Assembly: GCA_029215795.1 (NCBI GenBank)
Contig: JARDYH010000004.1
Span: 199,130,017-199,194,016 of the forward strand
Source of the DNA: Anniella stebbinsi
Lineage: Eukaryota > Chordata > Lepidosauria > Squamata > Anniellidae
Length of the DNA: 64,000 nt
Direction of reading: 5' to 3'
This document shows positions 10,152 to 22,493 of the stretch, piece by piece (position 1 is the stretch's first letter; each line of letters starts with the position of its first letter). Position numbers and translations under genes: made by a program. Under the pieces are notes generated by a model. The model was not told where the DNA came from, searched no databases, and worked only from the letters and a program-made list of their open reading frames with translations.

Positions 10152-10689
10152 TGTTATGTAGAACGGACATGTTAGTGGGCACGACCCCTTGGGGCGGCCA
10201 TGTTGTCCTCATTTTTGAAATGGGGGGCACACACTTCCCATCTGGCCTGGGCATATTACGAGCTCTGCACAGCCCTGGCTCTGAGTGACCCTGTCATCAC
10301 ATCTCCTAACTATTTTAAACACCCCAAGAACAAATTAACCCTTAGCATGCACCTTGATTTGGCATGATCCACTGCCATCAGTATTCTAAGGGAGGAAGCA
10401 TGCCCCACAGGGTATCCAATGGGAACAGATTCTTCTTCCTGACTGGATTTTCAGGACCCTTCTCTTTTCCCATCAATCCCTGGAGGGACCTGCTTACTGA
10501 AGAAACTCATGATTAGACAGAAGACTCACTGATTAACTTTTCCAAGCAAACAGTGGAAGCCTGGAAGGGCTTTCTGGAGCATCTTGCAAGTTTTGCCTCA
10601 CTGGCATTTCTCTGAGGAAAACGTACCTGCCCTGCTCACCCCATCGCAGAGAACATAAGGTCACAGAAGCATCCTAGCAGAGTGACAAC

Positions 10690-11070
10690 ATGGCTTTCAG
10701 AGTTGTTCAAAATAGTGTCCTTTTGAAATGGCTATGCTGCAGCATAGAGCAAATTCTTCTGATCATCTTAATTAAAAAGAAATAACTTGCTAGCCATTTC
10801 ATTGTCAATTAGCTTCAATGTACTATAAATTTAAAGCATACTTAAAATAGCTGCTCTTTACTTGTTAGTATTCAACTCTGTAATCTTCCGTATTGAAACA
10901 GCGAATGCTGACTTAAAAGAGCATTGGTTTCCCCCCTTTCTTAATTATTAGCAGTGACTATTTAAATACACTTCATGTACGAATGTTCTGCTGTGACTTA
11001 ATGAATTGTGACAATTAAAAGAAACACAATTTGTTCGATGGAAATTGGAATCAATGGGAAATGTACTTGT
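10690..11070. other. Candidate conserved non-coding element
   Basis: Repeat-free, AT-rich block with clustered homeodomain-type TAAT/ATTA words (CTTAATTAAAAAGAAATAAC, GTCAATTAGCTTCAATG, TTCTTAATTATTAGCAGTG) and no long open frame. The texture is like vertebrate conserved non-coding DNA in gene deserts. This is a compositional guess and needs alignment. Confidence 0.3.
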
Positions 11071-12146
11071 TTGTAGACTTTTCCCACCATATATATAAAT
11101 TGAGACCTTATGTTGAACCTATACCATAGAAATAGCATAGCTTCCTGATCAAAAACAGGCAAATCATCCCACCTGCTAATCCAGAACATAATGGGCCAAA
11201 GGCAGAGACCAAGTATATCACATAAAAGAGGAAGCAGCTATGAATTACTCAAACAAGTGAGCAAATCCACAAATTACCAGGGATGAATATATGAATATCA
11301 CATCTATATTTACATGAATTATACTTGGATTAGGATAATGCAGGCATTCCAACACCGATAGCATACGGGGGGGGGGGGAGGAGGTTGCTTGTTTCTAACC
11401 ATTTGTTATTGTGTTGCTTACTGAACCTTGACAACTGAAGTCAGACACAGATTTTGATTACTACAATGTTTGTTTAACAAGGTTATATAGAGACATGATC
11501 CATCATGTCTTCAGCAGGGGTTCTCCAGTCCAAGAAAAAATAGAGAGAGGAAGGAGCGCAAAGGCAGGGTTTTCCGTAAGGGACAGTGCACAGTTAGTGT
11601 ACTGTGCCTGAATACAACATATTCATAAAATATTTTGAATGTTATATTTGAATGTTAAATCTTTCAAAAGCTTCAATCTGCATAATGCCTATACTCAGGC
11701 ACAGGGTCCAAGTGGGGAGGGGCAGGGGAGAGAGAAAGGGAGCACTTTACTGGGGTCTGGATATTCCCATCGGAATGGGTTTGCTGGCTCAGGCTGAAAA
11801 CCCATTACAGGGGAATGAGGCTAAATGGCAGATTTGGGGTATCCAAACTTTATGGAACTGTGGGCACATTTAGAACTTCTGAACTTTCAAAAATGGCTGC
11901 AATGGAGGGCTTGCCAATTTATAAAATGGCTGCCATGGGGGCATGTTCAGGCTCAAACCAAACACTTATATGGTTACTTTAAACTGATGACAGAAATTTT
12001 GTTTTGGCAAATAGTGTAATTGTACATTTTATTTTAACACAATTATACAATTGGAAAAATATTCACAGCCATTCTTAGGGGAACTCTTCCTAGTAGTATT
12101 CTGCATCATTTCGTCCCTTAAAACAGTTTAAACCGCAGGAACTATA
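11071..12146. other. No gene recognised
   Basis: Holds a G11 run at about 11370 and a stretch (11880-11960) with AAAATGGCTGC-type words. No supported gene. Confidence 0.4.
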
Positions 12147-12316
12147 CCAGAGTGACCAGATCCGATCCAAAAGAGGGCAGGGCTCCTGCAGCTTTAACAG
12201 TTGTGATGAAGGGGGAAGAGGGAATTTCACCAGGTGCTACATGCATACCAATGACACTTGCTGAAATTCCCTTTTCAATACAGAAGCCCTGTCCTCCTTT
12301 CCATATGGTCATCCTA
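12147..12316. mobile_element. Family A MITE, right unit of a dimer
   Basis: Starts CCAGAGTGACCAGAT and ends CATATGGTCATCCTA. The preceding CGCAGGAACTATAC is the dimer junction, so the left half was deleted. It lies 18 bp upstream of the hAT element at 12334. Confidence 0.8.
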
Positions 12317-12333
12317 AAATAAGAGGTTTTCAC

Positions 12334-13236
12334 TAGGGGTGTGCACGGACCCCCCAGATCGGATCGGGACCTGGATCGGGACCTCCAATTTTGTCCCGGA
12401 TCGGACAAAATTGGAGGCCCTGTGGACCGGATCAGGTCCGATCCCGATCCAAAAATCAGACATCCGATGTTTGGATTGGCCGCCATTTCCCCCCCCCCCA
12501 TAGACTTGCATTGGGGGAAATCTTTCTTTCCCCCAATGCAAGTCTATGAGGAAAAAGTGGCGGTGGGTGAGTGGGGGGGCCTAACTCCCTCCTCCCCCTG
12601 GGGCCATCCGCTGTGGACAGCCCAGGCAGGTAAGCCCCCTCCCCCACGCTCCTTACCCCCCCCGGGGCCATCCGCTTCCATCCGCTGGCGCCCACGGGCA
12701 CCAGCAGATGGAAGCGGACAGCCCCAGGGGGGTAAGCCCCCCTCCCCCTCCCCCTCCCCCTGCTTACCTTCCGGGGCTGTCCGCTCCCATCCGCTGCTGG
12801 CCGCTACTGTGAGCAGGCTTCGCGGCCTGCCCCTAGGTAGTGCGCCAGGTGATCATCATGGGGACAGGGGGCGGTGGATGGGAGCGGACGGCCATGGAAG
12901 GTAAGCATGCCGCGGGCCACCCGCCACCCTCCCCCTCCCCCCTGCTTACCTTCCAGGGACATCCACTCCCGTCTGCCGCCCCCTGCCCCCGTTGTCCACT
13001 TCCATCGGCAGGCGCCCATTGGTGCCTGCCGATGGAAGCGGACAGCGGGGGGGGGGGGTTTCCTGGCGGGCACCCGCCAATCCTCCGATCCATCCAATCT
13101 GGATCGCACTGTTTCCGGATCGGATCGGATTGGATTGGACGATCCAGCGGTGAGATCAGAAATCGGATAATTGTATCCGATTTCCCCTGGATCGGATTCG
13201 GATCGTGGTTTGGACCCAATCCAGTGCACACCCCTA
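12334..13236. mobile_element. hAT MITE E2, CpG-rich, perfect TSD
   Basis: Starts TAGGGGTGTGCACGGAC and ends GTGCACACCCCTA, with the exact 8-bp TSD GTTTTCAC at 12326-12333 and 13237-13244. Same modules as E1 but opposite overall orientation: a GATCGG end, a CATAGACTTGCATTG hairpin at about 12498-12550, then hairpins bordered by GTAAG (12630, 12732, 12901) and CTTAC (12652, 12763, 12945). The open frames of up to 187 codons here are spurious. No transposase. Confidence 0.93.
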
Positions 13237-13539
13237 GTTTTCACAATGTGTCTTCTTAAGTTGAGAGTTCAGCTACTGCCATCTCTTGATATATCATGAA
13301 GTTTTTTTTATTATAGAAGGGAGTGAAAACTGATATTAAGTCACATGAGAACATTACTTGGCTTCAAAACTGGAGGTATATTTCTCACAGTAAGGAGTTA
13401 GGAAATGATTAAAAATGAGAAAGGGAGGGTGTGACACTGATGTCATGCTTGATCTAACAACTTGGGGAAAATTGTCAAATAAAATGTCAGGCTCCACCCA
13501 CAATCTTTGTGACAATGAACTTTTTGGTTATAGGGTTCC

Positions 13540-13840
13540 ACAAGAAGAGCCATGCTGGATCAGACCAAGGGTCCATCTTGTCCACTGTCCACACAATGGC
13601 TAATCAGCTGCATGTGGGAAATCCCCTATTAGGATAGGAGTGCAACAGGATCCTCTCAGTTGTGTCTCCCAACACTGGTGTACATTGTGTACATCGGCAT
13701 ACTGCCTGATACTGGAGGTAGCATATCACATCAGGCGTAGTAGCCATTGATAGCCTCCTCCTCCATGAATTTTTCCAACCCCTTTTAAAGCCATTCAATG
13801 ATATGCATTACTAGGGAAGGCATCTCTTGCCTTCTGTCCA
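13540..13840 (-). repeat. CR1 3' UTR fragment
   Basis: AAGAAGAGCCATGCTGGATC, CAGACCAAGGGTCCATCTTG, ACTGGAGGTAGCATA and the TTTTCCAACCCCTTTTAAAGCCATTCAATG-type words are the sauropsid CR1 3' UTR read from its 3' end. About 300 bp, with the 5' part missing. Confidence 0.8.
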
Positions 13841-13973
13841 TGACATCAATATGATGGCTGTCCTTCCTATCTCACTCTGTTTTAAGGACATCAAAATGCA
13901 CTGCATCTCTTAATTTTTATCCACTCCTTGTAATTTCTTTCTACCAGCTGCAGTTTCGGAGTATCTTCTCTGG

Positions 13974-14002
13974 TATTATTATTATTATTATTATTATTGA
14001 TG

Positions 14003-14038
<36 letters not shown>
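13974..14038. repeat. Palindromic (ATT)n/(AAT)n microsatellite
   Basis: An ATT run, a TGATGA centre, then an AAT run. The two halves are complementary and can form a hairpin. Confidence 0.97.
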
Positions 14039-14040
14039 TC

Positions 14041-15007
14041 ATCCTACTGCTACCAATTATTTCTTACAATAAAAAGCCACCATTCCTATGTGCATTGCTC
14101 TGAATATATGATATCGCAAAAGATAGTGAAGAAGGAGATTTACTTGATCATAATATGAGTTTATTGTCTATGGGTGAAACCAAGCAAGTCTGAAATCTAT
14201 AAATGCACTATGTGGCATTTCTGCTTGAAAATTAGGGTAGTACTGAAAGGAATTATTTATGTGTTATTGTTGTACCTGTAGTTGGTTGTTGAGTGTTTTA
14301 ATAGTGATTTTAAATATGTAAACTGCTTTGTGATTTTATTATATCAAGTGGTACAAGTATTATAATTTTTTTTAAAAAAAAGTCCTCACATATCATAATG
14401 ATTCTTCAACTAGAAGTTGTGAGCCTTTGGGATTGCCTTGGCACAGGGCTGAGAGCCCTTTGAGGCTGAGGTTTCTAGTGGCAGCAACACCAAGAAGGAG
14501 TCAGAACCAGTTCCTTGATCTTCACAAGTGGAGCCTTCCACCTTCTATCCTGCAAATGCCCTCCCAATCCCCAGGAGGCATGGTTGCCCTCTGACTCCAA
14601 GGAGGAGACCTTGGACTCCTGCAGTGTCAAGAGAAATCCCAGGGATCGTTCCCCATCCAGCTCCTGATCACCATCCAGAAGACAGCAAGTGGGAAAAAGG
14701 GCAATGACCCTTAAAAAACAAACAGCACCTGAGGAGGTGGAGATCCTAGAAGGACTCCCCAGGCCTAGCTATAAAACCCTGCATGTTACTCTAAGCTAGT
14801 GCTGGGATACCTTGACTTACCTAGTTGCAGGACTGCTTTCCATGTTCCTGAATCTGAACCAGCACCTGCAGTTCTATCCGGAATTCTGAACCTGCCGTAT
14901 TTCAGAATCATTTCAGCTATAATCCTCCATCATGTCCCTTTACTTGAGCCATCATCTTGTAGGGATGATGGAATCTGACATAGAACTCGACATGAATCAC
15001 CTGGCAT
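14041..15007. other. No gene recognised
   Basis: The 14240-14360 part (GTAAACTGCTTTGTG followed by GGTACAAGTATTATAA) resembles a decayed LINE 3' tail. The rest is unassigned. Confidence 0.35.
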
Positions 15008-15142
15008 GGGCCAGACCTACATCAAGCAGGATATGACACTTTGAAAATGGTTTGGAAACTGTATATGGAGTGTGTTCTGGGCTCAAACAGTTGTCACTAC
15101 TGTTATAAACCATTTTAAAGCAGTAGTGTAGACATTGCCATG
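15008..15142. mobile_element. Family B MITE
   Basis: Runs GGCCAGACCTACATCAAGCA ... CAGTAGTGTAGACATTGCC with the central GGGCTCAAACAGTTGTCA. The ends are degenerate inverted repeats. Confidence 0.72.
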
Positions 15143-15429
15143 GTCTACAGAATTAGCAATACTAGCATCAGATGTTGATTATGTGAACTAAAACAAAGTA
15201 TCCATCTTTTAGGTCAGCCCATTCAAAATGTTTTTTTAACCAGGCCAAGATTTATTGGGTTCTCATAAATTAAGCCTATTGACCCATCTTAGCTCATGCC
15301 ACTATCACCAACATTTTCCCTCATAGAGAAATTAGTTATTACTAGAACAGCACAATTGTAGTTCATTCTATCACTGAAGCTGTTAGGCCTCTACAGTACT
15401 GTTTTGTGGGCCACCCACATTCTCCCTTA

Positions 15430-15640
15430 TCCTTAAGAAGAGCCATGCTGGATCAGACCAAGGGTCTATCTAGTCCAGCACTCTGTTCACACAGTGGCCA
15501 ACCAGCTGTCAACCAGGAACCCACAAGTAGGACACAGATGCAACAGCACCCTCCCACCCATGTTCCCCAGCAACTGGTATATATAAGCTTACTGCCTCAG
15601 ATACTGGAGGTAGCACATAGCCATAATCTTTCTTTAGCAT
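15430..15640 (-). repeat. CR1 3' UTR fragment
   Basis: AAGAAGAGCCATGCTGGATC, TCTAGTCCAGCACTCTGTTC, CCTCCCACCCATGTTCCCCA and ACTGGAGGTAGCACATAGCC match the CR1 3' UTR seen at 13540, better preserved here. Confidence 0.82.
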
Positions 15641-15949
15641 TAGCAGCATGGGGCAATTGGTCTAACTCAATACCATACTGTGCTGAAGTCAAGAAAAAGA
15701 CAAGAGTGCAGCAACCCTAACTTTTCTCCCCTTCATGGTCCAACATTGGATCCTGACTGAAGCGTGAAGCCCACCCAGTCTTATTAGGAAAGTTGCCATC
15801 AGAGTTTGCCTTAAGCAAAATTCTAACAAGGTTTTGGGTCCTGCTGAGGCAAATGAGAATTAACAGAACTTTGATAAAATTAGACATTTCTAGATAAGAA
15901 AAAAACTGTTTCTTGGAAAGTTTTATCCAATAGTTAGTATTTATTTTTA

Positions 15950-16210
15950 TCATTATTAATTTGTTTTATATCCCACCCTTCCTCACAAGGAGCCTTGGGG
16001 GACTCACAAACCACATAAGACAGTACATTAAATGAACACCATTAAAATCAAATTCTAAAATTACAAACATAATAAGATACAAGAAAACCATCACCCAAAG
16101 AGATAAAATATGAGTATATATTCCAAGATACAAATAAATACATCTTTCACTGGCAGTTCCATACTTCTGATGCAGGACAAGGGCTCCTTTCCTTATTTTT
16201 TCTTTGTCTG
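15950..16210 (-). repeat. CR1/L2-group LINE 3' UTR fragment
   Basis: TTATTAATTTGTTTTATATC then CCACCCTTCCTCACAAGGAG and GGGGACTCACAAACCACATA is the reverse of a LINE tail ending in a simple repeat. Upstream LINE sequence decays into the following A-rich block. Confidence 0.65.
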
Positions 16211-16599
16211 CCCTAAATGTCACACCATATTGTTGAGGTAGGAGCTTGGTGTGTCACTCAGATCTCCACTCTGTTGCCCACCTTCCATACAATTTCAGAG
16301 GCTCAACTTGTTCTACAAAAGGAGGTACAAACATTAAATGATTGGGAGGTTTGGGACTATAATGATAACCCACTAACCACTTTCATATGGTTTTCAATCA
16401 CATTTAATCAGCTCCAATACTTTTGGAGCTGATTAAGAAACCACCCCACCCCACCCCACCCACCTGTGTTTCTCAGCCAATATGATTTTTTAAAAAACAC
16501 ACAACCCCCCCCTACCAAAAACACTGTTATCTTTCTGAAACAAATGTAGCATATAGAGAGAGAGTAATCAGTATTATTAATTCATTTTCAATTGAATGT

Positions 16600-17000
16600 G
16601 TGAATTATATTCTCAACATCTTGTTAATTACTTAAATGATAAAATGGTTTGGTGACAAATGTATTGGAAAAAAATACCTCTCTCTTTTCATTATTCATTA
16701 CATTTATGCAAATTACAGCTCCCAATCCAATATTGCAATGAAAGTGCTCCAGGGTAAATTCTGAAGCCTGTTTCATTATGCTCTCCTAAGTATAAAGCAG
16801 TTAGGATCACGTCATGAATGACTAACAGTTTAGAAGCAATTATTTTATGACTAGGTAAATTTTCACCAAGGAGCAAACATCGTCCATAATTTTGTGTGCT
16901 TGATTTTTTATCAGAAAGACTAGGCAGATGCAGAAGTGTGTAACAGTGATGATAAACTACAGGGAATTTTCTCTTCCATGTGGGAGGCCACTCCACTTTA
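16600..17000. other. Candidate conserved non-coding element with octamer
   Basis: Repeat-free AT-rich block with TTGTTAATTACTTAAATGAT, a perfect POU octamer ATGCAAAT at 16706-16713, TCACGTCATGAATGACTAAC and TGATTTTTTATCAG. A 101-codon open frame overlaps it on the minus strand but has no recognised family. Regulatory function is inference only. Confidence 0.3.
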
Positions 17001-17210
17001 GTTGCTCCTGAGATTTCACCTCAAATGAAATTTGAAACAGATCTGGGGGTTCTTCCTCATGTAGGACGTCTGAGGGATTTTGCCTGAATTAGATTAACAA
17101 ATTAAATTGCAACTCAACAATTAATGTCTTTTTTACCACAATGTTTCTGCCACCTATTTTTCCTTTTTTATTTTTTACCAGCTCTTCTCCCCTGCATTCT
17201 GTGGTGAACA

Positions 17211-17317
17211 GGGCAGGATCTACACTACTGCTTTATAATGGTTTATAATGGTATTGACAACTATTTGGGCCCATGGCACATTCCATACCATTTTCAAAAA
17301 CTTTTCAAAGACCTCCA
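17211..17317. mobile_element. Family B MITE, truncated
   Basis: Begins GGCAGGATCTACACTACTGC, contains GGGCCCATGGCACATTCC, and stops after TTTTCAAAG before the GGTGTAGATCTGGCC end. Confidence 0.7.
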
Positions 17318-18447
17318 TCACACCAGCGATTTACTGCATTCTCACCTTGCCTGGTGTGTGGATTTGTAGCATAGTACTCACATGACACTGTGCCTGTCCT
17401 GCTGACACCCCGCCTTTTCCCCAGCCTTTCCTGGAATGGTAAAAGTTTTGATTATTTTCCCTAAATGCATTAAATCCGCAGTAAACCTCCATGTAGTTTT
17501 AAAGGAATGGGGACTTGAATGGATTGCATAGGGTCCTGGCAGGGAAAAGTAATCTCTCCCAGCAGCCGGATCCATGCCTCAGTAAAACCCAAAGCTTGCA
17601 TCCCAGGCTCCAAAGCATTTTTTTAAAAATCGTACAATGCCTGAATCTCTGCAGAGACAGGATTATACCCCCTCAATGCCCCCAATGAGCCAGACTAAAT
17701 GTATGTTCCATTTTTGTCTGGGAGAAAGGCAGTCTGGTTGAAGTACTCATCTGCCAGGACCTGACCGGAAGGAGAAGGGGAAGAGTGGAGTGGAGTGGAG
17801 TGGAGTGGAGTGGAATGGAGCCAAGGAGCAAAAGAGCAGCTATTCAGGTGAAAGGAATCATAAGCTTGACACACGTTTGCCTCAGAGTTAAAAAAAAACA
17901 AAAAAAAAACAGAGGCAAACCAGGTGGGGGGATTAGGTGTGATGAAGCTCAAAGTGTCAAATCCTGCTCGGTATAGATCTGGCCAGGACTTCCCCTAACA
18001 TCAGGCAGGGTAATGGAGCTGTCAGGCCTTGTTGAGACAGATGCAGATGCAGTCCAGGTCATCTGCATATGCACAAAGATCAGATATTGTCAGAGCTGTA
18101 GCCATAGTCACACACATATCGGCAGGAATCCAGTTCTCCATAGCTGTGACAAAAGTAAGATTTCCTTACAATGTGGAAGAAATCAAAACTGTCAAGATCT
18201 GTCCATCCAGACCCAGGGTTTTGAGTGCTTTGCTCTTCAGAATTTGGGTTTGAATCCTTGTGTATCCAACCATGTTAGTGATGAGTTAGGGTTGCTACCT
18301 CTTTTTTACTGTCAAGCTCCACTTCATTGCTCTCTCCATATTAACTGTACTTATTGAATTTGGCTGGTGCAGATGGCTGAAAATTTCATTTCTGATTTTT
18401 TAAAAAAATAAGAATTCACCATAATTCACACAACTTGAATTCAGGAC

Positions 18448-18448
<1 letters not shown>
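17318..18448. other. No gene recognised; one pentamer repeat
   Basis: A (GGAGT)n array lies at about 17783-17820. The 17990-18390 part resembles the unclassified repeat seen at 36180 and 60440. No host gene is supported. Confidence 0.4.
17783..17820. repeat. (GGAGT)n pentanucleotide repeat
   Basis: Six to seven GGAGT units ending in one GGAAT variant. Confidence 0.95.

Positions 18449-18481
<33 letters not shown>
18449..18481. repeat. (AT)n microsatellite
   Basis: About 16 AT units. Confidence 0.98.
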
Positions 18482-18483
<2 letters not shown>

Positions 18484-18884
18484 ATGCAGGAGAAAGTGAA
18501 TCTGATAGATACACCCATCCCTACCTATGTCTCAGCTCTGACCACTGTGGAGGAATACTCCATTCCAGAATGCATGCTTGCTACTTCAATGAAAGGGGGG
18601 AAGCCATTGTAATAATTGCTCCATATGCAAATGAAGTAGATATGATGAGAGTCATATGGCTGCCAGTGTCATCAGCAGCCTCACATCTCCCTTTTTTTGT
18701 AATTCAAAAATATATGACATGATGTTATCCAGCTCCAAGTTTCTCTGCCCTACCACTTCAAGAGCAGGGAAACTCAGAACAAATTGACATGAAGCCACAA
18801 GTTTTGGATTATTATACAGTATCAGAAAAATGGGGAGAGATGAGATGAACATCTTTATTGCCCCAATTGCACTGTTCTGGACTG

Positions 18885-19475
18885 AGGCCAGATCTATATC
18901 TTGATTGTCATCAGACGAGCATTTTATAGCACGTTCACGGATTTTTGCAGGTTTTTTTCATGATGCCATCTGCTTTCCGTGCATCTCCCACTTCTGATTA
19001 TTATTTTTAAAAGACCCTGTAAAATCCTTTTTTTCCCCTCCTAGAGCAAAATGTGATGCCATTTCCTGCTGTGTAAAGGAAAAGCAGCATCATAAAAATG
19101 CCCACTGAATGGGCCACATGGTCTTTGTTTACTTCCTCCTTCAGCATGTGAAGAAAGAGGAAGCTGCTCATCGCTGTTGTGGGACAGTAGCATAAGGTAA
19201 AGCAACGGGAGGGAAACGCAAATCCCCCTTCTAATCTGAGGAAGCTCCTTGGGTCAAATCATTATGATCCCATCATGACAATGCTATATTCCTCTTGCAC
19301 ATTTATACCTTGCAGGACATACAATGACATCTGTTGTGGCATTTTGAATGATGTGGAATAAAAAGCAGAAAATAACACTATGAAAGCAGCATATGAAATG
19401 TGGATTGTGCCCCATTATCGGTGCACTTCAGTACCACTATAAAGCAGTAGCATAGATCTAGCCTGTGTAGTGTAG
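18885..19475. mobile_element. MITE-like segment containing a family B copy
   Basis: Opens with GGCCAGATCTATATCTTGAT and closes with GTGTAGTGTAGATCTAGC. The final part (about 19340-19462) is a family B copy recognised by AACACTATGAAAGCAG, TGCACTTCAGTACCACTATA and AAGCAGTAGCATAGATCTAG. The 18910-19330 interior is not matched elsewhere, so this may be a longer relative or two elements side by side. Confidence 0.45.
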
Positions 19476-19692
19476 ATCTAGCAGTCCTACCTGGGAGTTA
19501 ACTACATTGAAATCAATACATCAGTACAACTTATTTCCAAATATTGCACTGTTGAAGCCCCAAATGGCTTTGGGCTCAGAATAGTTAAAGGACAGTTTCC
19601 CCCTGTATAAGCCTGCCTGACTTCCAAGATTGTCTGGAAAGGTCTTCTGCATGTTCCACCTTTATCTGAGGTACATTTGGTGGGACAGAGGG

Positions 19693-19823
19693 AGAAAGGC
19701 AGGATCTACACTACTTTTTATAATGTTATTGACAACTGTTGCGGCCCATGACACATTCCATACGCTATTTTCAAACCGCTTTCAAAGTGTTACATCCTGT
19801 TTGGTGTAGATCTGGCCAGGGAC
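19693..19823. mobile_element. Family B MITE
   Basis: GGCAGGATCTACACTACTTT ... TTTGGTGTAGATCTGGCC, with GCGGCCCATGACACATTCCA in the middle. Nearly complete. Confidence 0.8.
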
Positions 19824-21441
19824 TTCTCTGTGGTGGCACCCAGTCTGTGAGACTTCCTGCCATGCAAAATCTACCTCCCTCCCACTGTATTCTGCTTTCA
19901 CTGCCTTGTCAAGACAGTTTTGTTTAGGTGGGCATATTATTACTCCATTGATTTAATGAATTGATTACTCCATATATTTGCTAGATTACTTGCTGCCTCC
20001 TCTGTTTTTTCTTTTTTATTGTTAAAATAAACTGGCTGTTTCATTGTATTATACAATGTGCTTTGGATGGATTGTTTTTAATTGTTTCATTCTCTGTGAG
20101 AAGTCTTGTTCATTTTACACTGGAAAGATAGCATACAAAATAAAAACAAAATAAATACAGAGAGATGGGTCTCCTGTTTTTATCAACTACCATGCAATGC
20201 AGGTAATACTTTGTTCCAGACTCAAAGATCTTATAGGTCCACTGATGGTTCAGGGTTCAAAACTTGTGTGTACTACTCATAGGTGTGTGTGTACTACATG
20301 CATACTTAATACACTGATTTATATCATACAAATGCCTTCAGCAATTGTTTTGATTTAAGGAATCCCAGCTCCTTGGCAATATACTGTGTCTAATTGCTAC
20401 TTCACTGATGTTGAGAAAAACTAATATGTATGTTTGCTAGTTTCCATTTTGTGTGTAACACTGCAAATATAATCAGCTGAGGAGAAATACCCATGTAATG
20501 AGTCTGAGATAGTATGGTAATTTCTTAATTCAGAAAATAATTACATGGTTATTTATGCCCTCCAAAAATAAGGTATTACTCATTCTGCTCAAACAAATTG
20601 CTATTTGCCCAGGTTTTGAACTCTGGTAAACAGTGGAGCAGCAGGGGACTGACTCTAAATCCTGACACAACATGTGCATTAGGAATAGGATTACCTGTAA
20701 GGATGAAACAAATATTTGCATGGGAACAAACAGAAGACAAGTGTGCTTAAAAAAGAATCTGAAGGCTGGAATTTAGAAGTTGGCCAAAGCTCAGTAACAT
20801 ATAAAATAGAAGTATATCTAATTGAACAGTCAAAGAATGAGCTGTTTGTTAAACTGAAAGGAAGCTTCTCAGACAAAGCTTGGCTTTAAATCTAGCATTC
20901 TCATAAATGCTAGAATAGGAGGTGAGTGGTCCAGCATTATTTTTCTTTTGATGGCTGTGTCGTCATGTTTTCTCTGATCCAGAGCACATTATTTTTCCCA
21001 TAACATTTTATTTTATTTCAAAATAAACAAAATAAAGCCAACAAAAAAAGAAATAATTAGAGACACAAAGGATTCAATCAAGAAACAAAGGAATGACTAA
21101 AGATGACCAAAAAAACTAAGCTCCTGGGGCCCCTTTGGATCACACACTTTGCATTTTAGATGTTAGGTTAAAAAAGTACTAATTTGTTTTCAAGGAAAAT
21201 ATTTAAATAGAGAATAGGAGCAGAACCATCACAAACCAGTGCCCCCAAGTCCCTGATCACAATTGGTGGGACTTAAGACCACTGAGAGGTTCAGAAGAAT
21301 TGGCAGGAATGTACTTCCTGTCTAAGTCATTTGCCCTTTAGATTGTTGCAATGCAATGTATGATGGGATGTTCCTGAAAGGTGTTCAGACACTGCTGCTG
21401 AATGCTAAAGCCAGATTGCTTTCAGATATGTGTTTCATAGA
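19824..21441. other. No gene recognised
   Basis: Over 1.6 kb of unassigned, mostly AT-rich DNA. No coding signal beyond frames of about 60 codons, and no repeat copy recognised within the window. Confidence 0.45.
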
Positions 21442-21761
21442 TAGGCTGACCATCTGAAAAGGAGGACAGGGCTCATGTAACTTTAACAGTTGTAGAGAAA
21501 AGGGAATTTCAGCCAGTGTCATTTGTATGCAATTAGTTCCTGGTGAAATTCCCTCTTCATCACAACAGTTAAAGGTGCAGGCACTATACTAGAGTGACCA
21601 TATACAAAAGAAGGCAGGGCCCCTGCACCTTTAACTGTTGTGATGAAGAGGGAATTTCACCAGGAACTAATTGCCTATAAATGACATTGGCTGAAATTCC
21701 CTTTTCTCTACAACAGTTAAAGTTACAGGAGCCCTGTCCTCCTTTTCATATGGTCAGCCTA
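21442..21761. mobile_element. Family A dimeric MITE, complete
   Basis: Starts TAGGCTGACCATCTG and ends CATATGGTCAGCCTA. It has the dimer junction GCAGGCACTATACTAGAGTG. The flanking 8-mers TTCATAGA and GTCATACA match at 6 of 8 positions, a decayed TSD. Confidence 0.88.
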
Positions 21762-22323
21762 GTCATACATCATATTATACTTCTCTTACATTCATTTCCA
21801 AATGTATATCAACATTCCCATTTTTTTCTGGGGCAATTCAAGGTGTTGTTTCTTTTTATATCTATGAAGCTCTAAACTCATGGTGGGCAGCTAAGGAGGT
21901 TCAGGGCCCTTTTTCCTCCCTGGACACCAGCACCCAAAGGGCTCCACTCTGCGAGGCACCCCCCCTCAAAAAAGTGGCAGCTTGAAAATCAGCAGCAAAC
22001 AGCTCCATAGCATTAAAAGTGTTACATCTCACTTGACTGGAAGCTAAACTTGACTTTTGTAGACTCTATAACAGCTCTGTGGCACTAAAAGGGTCAACTT
22101 TAGATGGCCAAGGTAAGTTTGCCCCTTTTAGCATGCCATGGTGCTCAAAGAAGCATTCTATTGATTTTTTTATCACCATGATTTTTAAAATAATTTTTAC
22201 TGTAAGTTTCAACAAAACAAAACAATAAAACAAAAATAAAAATGCAAGTGTAACTGCATACTGTAAAGTCCTCAGTTTCAAATATTACAACATTCTTAAA
22301 AAGAAGGAAAATTAAACATAAAC

Positions 22324-22493
22324 TAGGATGACCATATAGAAATGAATTGCAGAGCTTCTGTAACTTTAACAGTTTTATGGAAAAGAGAATTTCAGCAGGT
22401 GTCATTTGTATGCATGCAGCACCTGGTGAAATTCCCTCTTCATCACAACAATTAAAGCTGCAGGGGCCCTGTCTAACATGATCAGATGCTCCT
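22324..22493. mobile_element. Family A MITE, monomer form
   Basis: A single unit of about 170 bp: TAGGATGACCATATAG at the left, the TCATTTGTATGCATGCAGCA centre, and a degenerate right end. Flanked by ACATAAAC (22316-22323) and ACATAAAT (22494-22501), a TSD with one mismatch. This looks like the ancestral monomer of the dimers. Confidence 0.82.

Noticed and set aside
12334..13236. 187- and 146-codon open frames
   Set aside because: Inside hAT MITE E2; low-complexity Pro/Gly/Arg/Ser composition and no family resemblance.
17783..17820. (GGAGT)n as centromeric GGAAT-type satellite
   Set aside because: Only a few units; an ordinary short tandem repeat.
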